Below are positions 1-7,583 of a DNA stretch of 64,000 nt, one piece after another. The position numbers were made by a program, and so were the translations under genes. Source of the DNA: Nitratidesulfovibrio sp. SRB-5 (GTDB taxonomy: Bacteria; Desulfobacterota; Desulfovibrionia; Desulfovibrionales; Desulfovibrionaceae); NCBI RefSeq assembly GCF_019931275.1, contig NZ_JAIOTY010000001.1, forward strand, positions 558,001-622,000. The letters are read 5' to 3'. Positions within the stretch are counted from its first letter, which is position 1. Each line of letters begins with the position of its first letter. Under the pieces are notes generated by a model that did not search any database, had not been told where the DNA came from, and saw only the letters and a program-made list of their open reading frames with translations.

Positions 1-181
1 CGGCGGAGGCGGCGCGCACGTCTGCCATGCGGCGTTCGGTGTTGGCCCAGAAGGCCCACGCCGTTGCCGCGAACACGGCGATGAGCAGCATGGTGCGCAG
101 AAAGAACTGGCCCGGCGTGTCGGCATTGACCAGCGGCAGGCGCGGTTCTGCGCGGTCGCGCTTGGGAAACCGGAGGAACAT
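1..181 (-). CDS. Membrane protein of unknown function, N-terminal part only
   Basis: This is the first 60 codons of a minus-strand gene that runs off the left edge. The start is the ATG at 181-179, 12 bases after the stop of the aldehyde oxidoreductase gene, so the two are probably co-transcribed. The peptide has a basic, polar N terminus (MFLRFPKRDRAEPR), then one hydrophobic segment at about residues 27-46 (FFLRTMLLIAVFAATAWAFW), then a charged stretch. This looks like a signal anchor leading into a periplasmic or coiled region, as in many sensor proteins, but no family can be named from 60 residues. The Shine-Dalgarno sequence is weak, which fits translational coupling to the gene upstream. 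Confidence 0.6.
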   Translation of the reverse strand, partial: MFLRFPKRDRAEPRLPLVNADTPGQFFLRTMLLIAVFAATAWAFWANTERRMADVRAASA

Positions 182-193
182 GGTTCCCGGGCC

Positions 194-1999
194 TCAGCCC
201 GCCGCCGGGGCGGGAGCATCCGCCATGCGGCGGATGGCGTCCACGTAGGCCAGGCGCAGGGCCTCCATGTAGGCCGTGTCGATGGGGCCCTTCCAGGTGA
301 CGATTTCGGTAAAGCGTTTGGGAATGGTCACTTCCTCGGGCCGATAGCCGGTTTGCAGCTTCAGCCGCCAACGCGCCGCCTGCACGGTGCGCAGGGCGTC
401 GGGCATGCCGTCTGCCTCTGCCCGGCAGCCGATGGCCGCCAGCGCCTCTTGCAGGCGCGGCATGGAATAGGCCTTGCGCGAGAACAGGCAGGCCACCATG
501 CAGTTGATGGCGATGCGCTTCTGTTCGTCGTCGGCCAGGAAAGCCACGGCCTTGTTCACGTCCGCCGTGATTTCCTCCGGCGTGCGGAAGGTGCCCGGTT
601 CGCGCGGGGGGACGGACTGGTCGAAGGAATAGCCGCCGCTGTCCAGGTGCGAATGGCGAAAGCCCAGCGCCTGCGCCACGAAGAACACCTCGCCCGTGGC
701 ATACCCCGCCATTTCCTGCCCCAGCACGCAGGAAAACTCGCGGCCTCCGTATGCGTCGGTGGCAGAGGGGGTGCCCCGGCCCAGGGTGCGCCAGAATTCG
801 TTGGCGCCGTTGGCCAGATGGTGCAGCCCGGTCATGTAGGTCGCCACGTTGCCGAAGGCCAGCGGGGCGAGGGTCTCGGCCTCTGTGATCACGCCGCGTT
901 CCAGGGCTTCCGTGGCCCAGGCCAGGGCCACGCCCGCGCTCATGCAATCCAGTCCCAGCTTTTCGGTATCGTCCAGCAGGGCCAGCACGTCGGAGGCGTT
1001 GGTCAGCCCCAGCATGGACCCCTGGGCGAAGATGGGTTCGTAGTCGTACGACACCTGCTTGTACAGGAACTCGTGGTCCCGCGCGAACTGCTGGCGCAGC
1101 AGGCCGATGTGGATGCAGCCCACGGGGCAGCCCGCGCAGGCCGTCTGGCGCAACAGCAGCTGTTCGGCGAAGCGTTCGCCGGAAATGCCGTCGATGGCCG
1201 GATCGGTGGTGGCTTGCAGGTTGCGCCAGGGCAGGGCCTTCAACTCGTTGAGCACCGAAAGGTTCTCCGCCGTGCCGAGGTCGTGGTACTTCTGCATCAT
1301 GTCGGTGCCGGTGACGGCGCCGTAGATGTCCCGGAACAGCTTGGGGTAGTCCTTGCCTTCCGGCAGGGCGGCGCCGCCGTCCCCCAGCACCACGATGCCC
1401 TTGAGGTTCTTGGCGCCCATCACGGCGCCAGCCCCCAACCGCCCGAAATGGCGGAAGGAATCCACGTTGGCGCAAGCGAAGGCCACGCCCTTCTCGCCCG
1501 CCGGGCCGATGCGCACCGTGGAGCGGTGGCCGGAACTGTCCTTGCCGAAGCGGCGCAGGTACTTGCCGGTGACGAACACGTCCTGGCCGCGCAGGTAGTG
1601 CACGTCGTGCACCTCCAGCCGGCGCGACCCCACCACCAGGCAGGACAGGGTGCGCGCCGCACCGGTGATCATCAGCGCGTCGTACCCGGCAAAGCGCAGG
1701 GCCAGGGCCAGTCGGCCACCGGCGTGGCTTTCGGCCCATTGCCCGTTGTAGGGCGAACGGAACCCGCACACCACCTTGCTCATGAGCGGGTAGTAGCCGG
1801 TCAGCGGGCCGATGGCGAAGATCAGCGGCTGGCGCGGGTCTTCGGCGGGCGCCCCGGGCAGGCCGTAGGCCTCGTACAGGGCGGCGGCCAGGCCGCTGCC
1901 GCCGAGGTGCAGAGGGCGTCCCTCGAACTGGATGACGCGCGAGGCCCCGGTGGCCAGGTCAACGTGCAACACGCGCGAGGTGGTGGCGCTAGCGGGCAT
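194..1999 (-). CDS. Aldehyde ferredoxin oxidoreductase family protein (tungsten type)
   Basis: A 601-residue member of the AOR family, which oxidises aldehydes to carboxylates with a tungsto-bispterin and one [4Fe-4S] cluster, donating electrons to ferredoxin. The N-terminal half has the AOR domain features (IGPLTGYYPLMSKVVCG, then WAESHAGGRLALALRFAGYDA). The cluster ligand motif CAGCPVGC lies near residue 310, followed by LGLDCMSAG, the usual fourth cysteine region. I chose the ATG at 1999 over an upstream in-frame start because a GGGAGG ribosome site lies just before it and family similarity begins there. It overlaps the end of the ferredoxin gene by 11 bases, implying coupling and a joint complex. 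Substrate cannot be told from sequence. Confidence 0.9.
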   Translation of the reverse strand: MPASATTSRVLHVDLATGASRVIQFEGRPLHLGGSGLAAALYEAYGLPGAPAEDPRQPLIFAIGPLTGYYPLMSKVVCGFRSPYNGQWAESHAGGRLALALRFAGYDALMITGAARTLSCLVVGSRRLEVHDVHYLRGQDVFVTGKYLRRFGKDSSGHRSTVRIGPAGEKGVAFACANVDSFRHFGRLGAGAVMGAKNLKGIVVLGDGGAALPEGKDYPKLFRDIYGAVTGTDMMQKYHDLGTAENLSVLNELKALPWRNLQATTDPAIDGISGERFAEQLLLRQTACAGCPVGCIHIGLLRQQFARDHEFLYKQVSYDYEPIFAQGSMLGLTNASDVLALLDDTEKLGLDCMSAGVALAWATEALERGVITEAETLAPLAFGNVATYMTGLHHLANGANEFWRTLGRGTPSATDAYGGREFSCVLGQEMAGYATGEVFFVAQALGFRHSHLDSGGYSFDQSVPPREPGTFRTPEEITADVNKAVAFLADDEQKRIAINCMVACLFSRKAYSMPRLQEALAAIGCRAEADGMPDALRTVQAARWRLKLQTGYRPEEVTIPKRFTEIVTWKGPIDTAYMEALRLAYVDAIRRMADAPAPAAG

Positions 2000-2531
2000 G
2001 GCGGGCCTCCCTTGCGGCGTCGGCACCGGCCTCGGGGGCGGGTGCACCCGGTGTTCCGTCCGGGGTGGCCTGCTCCGGTGCGCCCGGCGCATCCGTAGTG
2101 TCCGTAGTGTCCGGCGTGTCCGTAGTGTCCGGCAGATCGGCCAGTTCTATGCACGCATGCGGGCAGAAGGGCACGCAGCGCCCGCAGTGGATGCACACGT
2201 AGGGCAGCCCGGTTTCGCCGTCCAGGTGGATGGCGTCCACCGGGCAGGCGGCGGCACAGTTGCCGCACCGGATGCACAGGTCGCGGTTCACCTTCACCCC
2301 GCCGCCCTTGCGCTGGACATAGGCCCCGGTGGGGCAGGCCAGGGCGCAGGGGGCGGGGTTGCAGGCCAGGCACAGGCGTGCCTCGAACCCGGTGGAAAGC
2401 CCGCCTGCGGAGGTAATGCGAATGCCCGCGGTGGCCCACGACAGGCGTTTGTGGACCAGGCGCGCGCAGGCAAGCGAACAGCCGTGGCAGCCGATGCAAC
2501 GTTCCATGCGGCTGGCCTTGAGTATTTTCAT
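1989..2531 (-). CDS. Four-cluster 4Fe-4S ferredoxin, partner of the aldehyde oxidoreductase
   Basis: A 180-residue iron-sulfur protein. Four cysteine-rich motifs are visible in order: CIGCHGCSLAC, CLACNPAPCALAC, CIRCGNCAAAC and CIHCGRCVPFC, enough for up to four [4Fe-4S] clusters. It resembles the DMSO-reductase/HycB-type electron-transfer subunits often encoded beside AOR genes, so the inferred role is to take electrons from the oxidoreductase. The start at 2531 (MKILKASRMERC) has GGGGGAG upstream. The last 50 residues are low complexity (DTTDTPDTTDTTD, then PGAP repeats), encoded by a 9-bp tandem repeat at about 2091-2136, and are probably a disordered tail that varies in length. Confidence 0.88.
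   Translation of the reverse strand: MKILKASRMERCIGCHGCSLACARLVHKRLSWATAGIRITSAGGLSTGFEARLCLACNPAPCALACPTGAYVQRKGGGVKVNRDLCIRCGNCAAACPVDAIHLDGETGLPYVCIHCGRCVPFCPHACIELADLPDTTDTPDTTDTTDAPGAPEQATPDGTPGAPAPEAGADAAREARHAR
2091..2136. repeat. 9-bp tandem repeat within the ferredoxin gene
   Basis: About five units of the form TCCGTAGTG/TCCGGCGTG, read on the plus strand. On the coding (minus) strand they give Asp-Thr-Thr and Asp-Thr-Pro units, so unit gain or loss keeps the frame. Confidence 0.75.
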
Positions 2532-2604
2532 GATGCATCTCCCCCGGCACTCCACCCATGCTGGCGGCATGCGGGCACGGGTGCGCCGGGCGTTTGCGGC
2601 GGGG

Positions 2605-3999
2605 CTATGCCGTGGCGTCCCTGGCCGCGCGGGCCTCGGCTATCCAGGCAGCGAGCGGCGTTTCCACCAGGGTGCGGATTTCGGCCAGGCGCTCCGGCGT
2701 TTCCGCCTCGAAGCGCAGCACCAGCACCGGCTGGGTGTTCGAGGCGCGCACCAGTGCCCAGCCGTCGGGCCAGGTGATGCGCGCGCCGTCGATCTCGTTG
2801 ACGTCGTACAGCGCGCGGAAGTGTTCCTGCGCGCGGCGCACCACGGCGAACTTCAATTCGTCCGGGCAGGGCATGTGCAGTTCGGGCGTGGCATGCGAGG
2901 GCGGCCAGCCGGGCAGCGCCGTCAGCGGCACGTCGGACGCGGACAGGATGCGCAGCAGCAGGGCGGCGGCGTAGATGGCGTCATCGAAGCCGTACCACCC
3001 CTCGTTGAAGAACATGTGCCCGCTCATCTCGCCCGCCAGCGGCGCGTTGACCTCCAGCATGCGGGCCTTCATCACCGAATGGCCGGTGATCCACATGGTG
3101 GGCTTGCCGCCGTGGGCCTCTATGTCGCGGAACAGGCGGTGCGAACACTTCACGTCGGCCATCACCTCGCCGCCGGGCACGCGGGCCAGCAGGTCGCGCG
3201 CGAAGAGCGAGAGCAATTCGTCGCCGAACAGCAGGCGGCCCTGCGCGTCCACCGCGCCCAGCCGGTCGGCGTCGCCGTCCAGGCCTATGCCCAGGTCCGC
3301 GCCTTCGCTGGCCACGCGGGCGATCAGGTCGCGCATGTTGGCTTCCACCACCGGGTCGGGGTGGTGGTTGGGAAAGGCCCCGTCCGGGTCGCAGTACTGT
3401 TCGATCACGTCCGCGCCCAGGCGGCGCAGCAGGTCGGCGCAGAGGTCGCCGCCCGCGCCGTTGCCGCCGTCCACCACCACCTTCAGGGGGCCGCGGGCGC
3501 GCGGGGCCAGCTGCACCCGTTGCGTCACGGCTTCCATGTAGGCAGGCACGATGTCCATGGTGCAGCCCACGCCCTTGCCCGAGGCAAAGCGCCCGGCGGC
3601 GAATATCTCGTAAATGCGCCGGATTTCGGTGGTGTGGATGGTGGTCTGCCCGGCCCACACCTTGAAGCCGTTGTATTCCGGCGGGTTGTGACTTGCGGTG
3701 ATCATGATGCCGCCCTGGCGATCCAGGTGGCGCACGGCGAAGTACAGCAGGGGGGTGGGCACCATGCCCACGCTGACCACGTCGATGCCGCAGGCGATGA
3801 GCCCGGCGGTGAGCGCGTCGTGGTAGGCGGGGGAGCTGTGGCGGCAGTCGTGCCCCACCACGGCGGCGCCGATGCCGCGTTCCAGCAGGTAGGTGCCGCA
3901 GGCGCGGCCCAGGCGCTCCACCCATTCGGCGTCGAAGTCGGCATCGACGATGCCGCGTATGTCATAGGCCCGGAACGGGCGGTCCGAAATCGGTTTCAT
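2605..3999 (-). CDS. manB: Phosphomannomutase/phosphoglucomutase (AlgC/ManB type)
   Basis: A 464-residue alpha-D-phosphohexomutase that interconverts hexose 6-phosphate and hexose 1-phosphate. All four family signatures are present: the phosphoserine loop TASHNP (about residue 100), the Mg2+ loop GLDGDADR (about 240), the sugar-recognition motif EMSGH (about 325) and the C-terminal phosphate-binding loop RASNTQP (about 420). The start at 3999 (MKPISDRPFRAYDIRG) has GGAG upstream and begins where family similarity begins. It is divergent from hflK. With manC, gmd and fcl further along the window it would supply GDP-mannose and GDP-fucose. The bifunctional PMM/PGM assignment is family knowledge; substrate preference is not proven. 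Confidence 0.9.
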   Translation of the reverse strand: MKPISDRPFRAYDIRGIVDADFDAEWVERLGRACGTYLLERGIGAAVVGHDCRHSSPAYHDALTAGLIACGIDVVSVGMVPTPLLYFAVRHLDRQGGIMITASHNPPEYNGFKVWAGQTTIHTTEIRRIYEIFAAGRFASGKGVGCTMDIVPAYMEAVTQRVQLAPRARGPLKVVVDGGNGAGGDLCADLLRRLGADVIEQYCDPDGAFPNHHPDPVVEANMRDLIARVASEGADLGIGLDGDADRLGAVDAQGRLLFGDELLSLFARDLLARVPGGEVMADVKCSHRLFRDIEAHGGKPTMWITGHSVMKARMLEVNAPLAGEMSGHMFFNEGWYGFDDAIYAAALLLRILSASDVPLTALPGWPPSHATPELHMPCPDELKFAVVRRAQEHFRALYDVNEIDGARITWPDGWALVRASNTQPVLVLRFEAETPERLAEIRTLVETPLAAWIAEARAARDATA

Positions 4000-4044
4000 G
4001 GCTGCTCCGGCAGGCGGGGTGGGTCGGCAAATCGGCGTCATGCC

Positions 4045-4073
4045 TTGACCGGACTCCACATCTGCCCTATTTT
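4045..4073 (+). promoter_or_regulatory. Sigma70-type promoter-like sequence before hflK
   Basis: TTGACC (4045-4050) and TATTTT (4068-4073) are separated by 17 bp. A start about 7 bases downstream would fall only some 3 bases before the hflK ATG at 4083 and would exclude the GAGG ribosome site at 4075-4078. The match is therefore good but the positioning is awkward. Confidence 0.4.
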
Positions 4074-4082
4074 TGAGGCATT

Positions 4083-5276
4083 ATGAACTGGGATTGGGAA
4101 AAACTGCAAGAAAAACGGCAGCGGCACTCCGGGTGGCGCGGAGGCTCCGGTGGTTCCGGCGGCTCCGGCGACGGGGACGAAGGTGGTTCCGGCGGCTCGG
4201 GCGGTTCCGGTGGCTCTGGCGGCCCCGGAGGCCCCGGTGGTTGGGACGACCCTTCCGGACCGGACTTCGAGAAGCTCGGCGAGACCTTCCGCAAGTTTCG
4301 CGAATACCCCTTCCCCGCGGGGAAGGTGGTGGCGCTCGTCTTCGTCCTGCTGTGGGCGGCGTCTGGCATCTACATCGTCGAACCGGACGAACTGGGGGTG
4401 GTGTTGCGCTTCGGCCGCTACGACCGCACCGTGGAATCCGGCCCGCACTACCATCTGCCGTTTCCCATGGAATCGGTGTACACCCCCAAGGTGACCCAGG
4501 TGCAACGCGCCGAGGTGGGCTTCCGCTCGCTGGCGCAGGGTGCCTCGTTCCAGCAGGGCGGCGGGCGCATCGTGCCCGAGGAAGCCGCCATGCTCACGGG
4601 TGACGAGAACATCGTCAACGTGCAGTTCAGCATCCAGTTCCAGATCAAGGACCCCGTCCAGTACCTCTTCAACGTCACCAATCCCGCCGCCGTCGTGCGC
4701 AGTGCGGGCGAGGCCGCCATGCGCGAAGTGATCGGCAACAGCCGCATCGACGCCGCGCTCACCGACGGCAAGCAGCTCATCCAGAACGAGACGCTGACGC
4801 TGCTGCAGGCCATCCTGGACACCTACCAGGTGGGCGTGCGCGTGCTTGCCGTGCAGATGCAGGACGTGCACCCGCCGAAAGAGGTCATCGACGCCTTCAA
4901 GGATGTGGCCAGCGCCCGCGAGGACAAGAGCCGCATCATCAACGAGGCCGAGGCCTACCAGAACGAGATTCTTCCCCGCACCCGCGGCCTTGCCGCGGAA
5001 GTGATCAACCAGGCCGAAGCGTACCGGCAGGCCCGCGTGCGCGAGGCGGAAGGCCAGGCCAGCCGCTTTCTGGCCGTGCTGAAGGAATACAACAAGGCCA
5101 AGGACGTGACCCGCAAGCGCCTGTACCTGGAGGCCATGGAAGAGGTGCTTTCCGCGCCCGGCATGGAAAAGATCGTCATCCCCGGCGAGGCGGGGGCGCG
5201 CATGCTGCCCTACCTGCCGCTGGACGGGGCGCGGCCCCGTGGCGACGCGGGCGCGGCCCGCAAGGGGAGCGAATAG
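4083..5276 (+). CDS. hflK: FtsH protease modulator HflK
   Basis: A 397-residue band-7/SPFH protein. With HflC it forms the membrane complex that encloses and modulates the FtsH protease. The N terminus (MNWDWEKLQEKRQRHSGW) is followed by a glycine/serine-rich stretch at residues 20-60 (GGSGGSG and GGPGGPGG units), then one membrane segment at about 80-98 (VVALVFVLLWAASGIYIV). The SPFH core follows (PDELGVVLRFGRY), then the long helical region with EDKSRIINEAEAYQNE and INQAEAYRQARVREAEGQA. hflC begins one base after its stop. HflK proteins usually carry a Gly-rich N terminus; the repetitive coding here matches the short in-frame repeats seen elsewhere in the window. Confidence 0.95.
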   Translation: MNWDWEKLQEKRQRHSGWRGGSGGSGGSGDGDEGGSGGSGGSGGSGGPGGPGGWDDPSGPDFEKLGETFRKFREYPFPAGKVVALVFVLLWAASGIYIVEPDELGVVLRFGRYDRTVESGPHYHLPFPMESVYTPKVTQVQRAEVGFRSLAQGASFQQGGGRIVPEEAAMLTGDENIVNVQFSIQFQIKDPVQYLFNVTNPAAVVRSAGEAAMREVIGNSRIDAALTDGKQLIQNETLTLLQAILDTYQVGVRVLAVQMQDVHPPKEVIDAFKDVASAREDKSRIINEAEAYQNEILPRTRGLAAEVINQAEAYRQARVREAEGQASRFLAVLKEYNKAKDVTRKRLYLEAMEEVLSAPGMEKIVIPGEAGARMLPYLPLDGARPRGDAGAARKGSE

Positions 5277-5277
5277 C

Positions 5278-6132
5278 ATGGAACGCCGTACCATAACCCT
5301 GCTCATCGCCCTTGCCGCGCTGCTGGTCATGGGCAGCCAGTGCGTCTACAGCGTGCACCAGACCCAGAAGGCCATCGTGCTGCAGCTGGGCGAACCCGTC
5401 GGCGGCGTGGTGCTGCCCGGCCTGCACTTCAAGCTGCCGTTCATCCAGAACGTGGTGTACTTCGACGCGCGCATCCTGGACTACGACGCCCGCTCGGCAG
5501 AAGCCCTGACCAGCGACAAGAAGGCCATCGTGCTGGACAACTACGCCCGCTGGCGCATCACCGACCCGCTGACCTTCTATCGCACCGTGCGCACCATTCC
5601 CGGCGCCCAGGCCCGCCTGGACGACACCGTGTATTCGCAGCTGCGCGTCTTCGTGGGGCGCAATACCCTGACCGAGGTGGTCTCGTCCAAGCGCGCCGAG
5701 ATCATGGGGGCGGTGACGGCCCGCACCTCCGAGCTGCTGCGCGAGTACGGCATGGAGATCATCGACGTGCGCATCAAGCGCACCGACCTGCCCACGGAAA
5801 ACCAGCGCGCCATCTTCGGGCGCATGCGGGCCGAGCGCGAGCGCCAGGCCAAGCAGTACCGTTCGGAAGGCCAGGAGGAATCGACCAAGATCCGATCGGC
5901 CGCCGACCGCGAGCGCACCGTGCTGATGGCCGAAGCCACTCGCAAGTCCGAGATGTTGCGGGGCGAAGGCGACGCAGACGCCGCCCGGATATTCTCCGAG
6001 GCGCTTTCGCAGTCGCCGGAGTTCTATGACTTCCAGCGCAGCCTGGATGCCTACCGCAAGGTGTTCCGTGACAACACGCGTATCATTCTCACCCCCAGCG
6101 ATCCCTTCCTGAAACAGTTCCAGGGGCGGTAG
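5278..6132 (+). CDS. hflC: FtsH protease modulator HflC
   Basis: A 284-residue SPFH/band-7 protein and the partner of HflK. The ATG at 5278 lies one base after the hflK stop, with AAGGGGAG upstream, so the pair is a two-gene operon. A single N-terminal membrane segment (ITLLIALAALLVMG) leads into the SPFH domain (QTQKAIVLQLGEP). The HflC-typical region EYGMEIIDVRIKRTDLP is followed by RMRAERERQAKQYRSEGQEE. The C-terminal helix contains SQSPEFYDFQRSLDAYRK, as in other HflC proteins, and the length is usual. The stop is followed within two bases by the first of two palindromes that probably belong to the next gene's control region. Confidence 0.95.
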   Translation: MERRTITLLIALAALLVMGSQCVYSVHQTQKAIVLQLGEPVGGVVLPGLHFKLPFIQNVVYFDARILDYDARSAEALTSDKKAIVLDNYARWRITDPLTFYRTVRTIPGAQARLDDTVYSQLRVFVGRNTLTEVVSSKRAEIMGAVTARTSELLREYGMEIIDVRIKRTDLPTENQRAIFGRMRAERERQAKQYRSEGQEESTKIRSAADRERTVLMAEATRKSEMLRGEGDADAARIFSEALSQSPEFYDFQRSLDAYRKVFRDNTRIILTPSDPFLKQFQGR

Positions 6133-6133
6133 T

Positions 6134-6178
6134 GTAACATTGTTACGCCTTTGGTGTGAGTAAGGTGTAACATGTTAC
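6134..6178. promoter_or_regulatory. Twin palindromic operators upstream of the CI-type repressor
   Basis: GTAACATTGTTAC (6134-6146) and GTAACATGTTAC (6167-6178) are near-identical inverted repeats with centres about 32 bp apart, roughly three helical turns. GTTACG half-sites recur at 6207-6212 and, inverted, near 6283. They resemble paired phage-repressor operators. Binding by the product of the 6518 gene is inference. Confidence 0.55.
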
Positions 6179-6517
6179 GCGCCGTTGCCCTGATACCGGA
6201 AAGCGCGTTACGCTATACAAGCTGCTACCACCGGAAATCATGAACTCTATCCGTTGGTGGCACCGTTCTTGTATTGCTGTGATGCGTAACGACCCGGACT
6301 ACGGTCCGCAGTGAGCGACGCAGCGTTGCCGATGTGGGCAGCCATCTGGTGGCAAGCGCCCGCATCATGGCATTGACGCGTCGCTCGTTCCGTGCGAGGC
6401 AGCACTGCAAAGGTGCGCTGCGCCCGCTTGCCAGGCGGGGTGCGCGCGCACCGGGGACCGGTTTCCGCCGCGCCGGGTCGCGGCCGTGAGGCCCTAATTC
6501 TTGAATGGGAGAACACC
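6179..6517. other. Long leader or spacer before the repressor gene
   Basis: About 340 bp without a supportable gene. It holds two GTTACG half-sites and an AT-richer block near 6215-6290 that may contain the promoter. A clear -35/-10 pair could not be fixed. No protein-like reading frame was recognised on either strand. Confidence 0.4.
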
Positions 6518-7213
6518 GTGTCCACCTTTGAAGAAGTCTTTGAACGCATCAAGCTGGCCACCAATACGCGTACGCAGGTGGAGCTTGCCGAGGTGCTCGA
6601 CATCCGGCAGTCCAGTATTTCCGACGCCAAGCGCCGCAATTCGGTGCCCTCCGACTGGTACATGAAGCTGTTCGAGAAGTTCGGCCTGAACCCCGACTGG
6701 CTCAAGAAGGCCTCTGGCCCCATGTACCTGCGCACCGAGCAGGGGTACCAGCCCCTGGACGCCCCGGCAGCGGGCATGGTGCTGGAAGATCCGGCCCGTT
6801 ACGGCGATCCGGATGCCAAGAGCAGCGTTGTGACCGTGCATTCCATGCACTGCGAGGTCACGGAGCAGGGTGGCGGCCCGTTGAAGGCCATCAGCAAGCT
6901 GTCCGTGCCGCAGTCGTACACCGGCCCTTCCATGCAGGTGGTGCGCATGGATGCTTCGAGCATGGAGCCCCTGGTGCGCAAGGGTGCCTACGTGGGCATC
7001 GATACGGCGCAGAAGAACGTGGTGTCGGGCGAACTGTACGGCGTCTACGTTCCTTACGAGGGCGTTGCCCTGAAACGCATTTTCCTTGACGCGGAAAAGG
7101 CCCGTTTCGTGCTGCGCTCCGAAAATCCCGCACATCCCGAACAATACCTGCCCGTGGACAAGCATGCGGAACGCATCGTGGGCCGCGTGGCCTGGGTGCT
7201 GCAACGCTTCTGA
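6518..7213 (+). CDS. CI/LexA-like transcriptional repressor (HTH plus S24 peptidase)
   Basis: A 231-residue regulator. Residues 3-68 form a phage CI-type helix-turn-helix (TRTQVELAEVLDIRQSSISD, then SVPSDWYMKLFEKFGLNPDWL). Residues 105-225 form a LexA/S24 autopeptidase domain. The catalytic serine is probably Ser148 in MDASSMEPLVRKG and the lysine Lys186 in GVALKRI. An Ala85-Gly86 bond in the linker (DAPAAGMV) matches the Ala-Gly bond cleaved in LexA and CI proteins. The GTG start at 6518 has GGGAG seven bases before it; the longer frame upstream has no ribosome site and unlike sequence. It is a lone gene with no phage genes around it, so it is more likely a domesticated stress regulator than part of a prophage. 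Confidence 0.85.
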   Translation: MSTFEEVFERIKLATNTRTQVELAEVLDIRQSSISDAKRRNSVPSDWYMKLFEKFGLNPDWLKKASGPMYLRTEQGYQPLDAPAAGMVLEDPARYGDPDAKSSVVTVHSMHCEVTEQGGGPLKAISKLSVPQSYTGPSMQVVRMDASSMEPLVRKGAYVGIDTAQKNVVSGELYGVYVPYEGVALKRIFLDAEKARFVLRSENPAHPEQYLPVDKHAERIVGRVAWVLQRF

Positions 7214-7273
7214 TCGTTCTTTCCCGTGGCAGCGCGAGACCCGCGGGAACGGAACATGGCAAGGCCACTCCGA

Positions 7274-7313
7274 ACGGGCCGCACCGCGAAAGCGGTGCGG
7301 CCCGTTTTTTTTT
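7274..7313 (+). terminator. Strong intrinsic terminator after the repressor gene
   Basis: A perfect 14-bp GC-rich stem (7274-7287 with 7292-7305), GAAA tetraloop, then a run of nine T ending at 7313. Confidence 0.95.
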
Positions 7314-7440
7314 CGTTCCCCGAATGGGGTAAAACCGGTGCGGGGAGCGGGGGCAGTGCGCCTGATGCCTTGCGTTGAGCGCGGAAACGCGTCATATGCT
7401 GGTGCATATAGTCCGGATCCTCCCCCGGTACGACAAGTGT

Positions 7441-7494
7441 GACAGGCGCGACAGGCGCGACAGGCGCGACAGGCGCGACAGGCGCGACAGGCGT
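7441..7494. repeat. Intergenic 9-bp tandem repeat (GACAGGCGC)
   Basis: About six consecutive units of GACAGGCGC, nearly perfect, 90 bp before the next kinase gene. Nothing else was recognised in the 7314-7583 spacer. Confidence 0.85.
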
Positions 7495-7583
7495 GACATG
7501 TGTGCCCGGTGCGCCCGGCGTGATCGCCTCCGAGCCAGTACCCAGGCCTTGCCGCAAACACTTCACCGTCGCGGACAGTGCCC

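Noticed and set aside
353-2098. Long plus-strand frame opposite the aldehyde oxidoreductase gene
   Set aside because: Antisense shadow in GC-rich DNA; no family motifs, and the opposite strand carries clear AOR motifs.
2329-4086. 585-codon plus-strand frame opposite the ferredoxin and phosphomannomutase genes
   Set aside because: His/Gln/Val-rich shadow composition with no motif; the minus-strand genes are certain.
6225-6777. Minus-strand genes antisense to the repressor leader
   Set aside because: Overlap a certain gene on the other strand, Arg-rich shadow composition, no ribosome site.
6134-7313. Prophage remnant
   Set aside because: Apart from the CI-like repressor there are no phage structural, integrase or att-like sequences; flanking genes are core functions.
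7441-7494. CRISPR-like or coding repeat
   Set aside because: 9-bp units without spacers. Frames through it lack a ribosome site and known domains.
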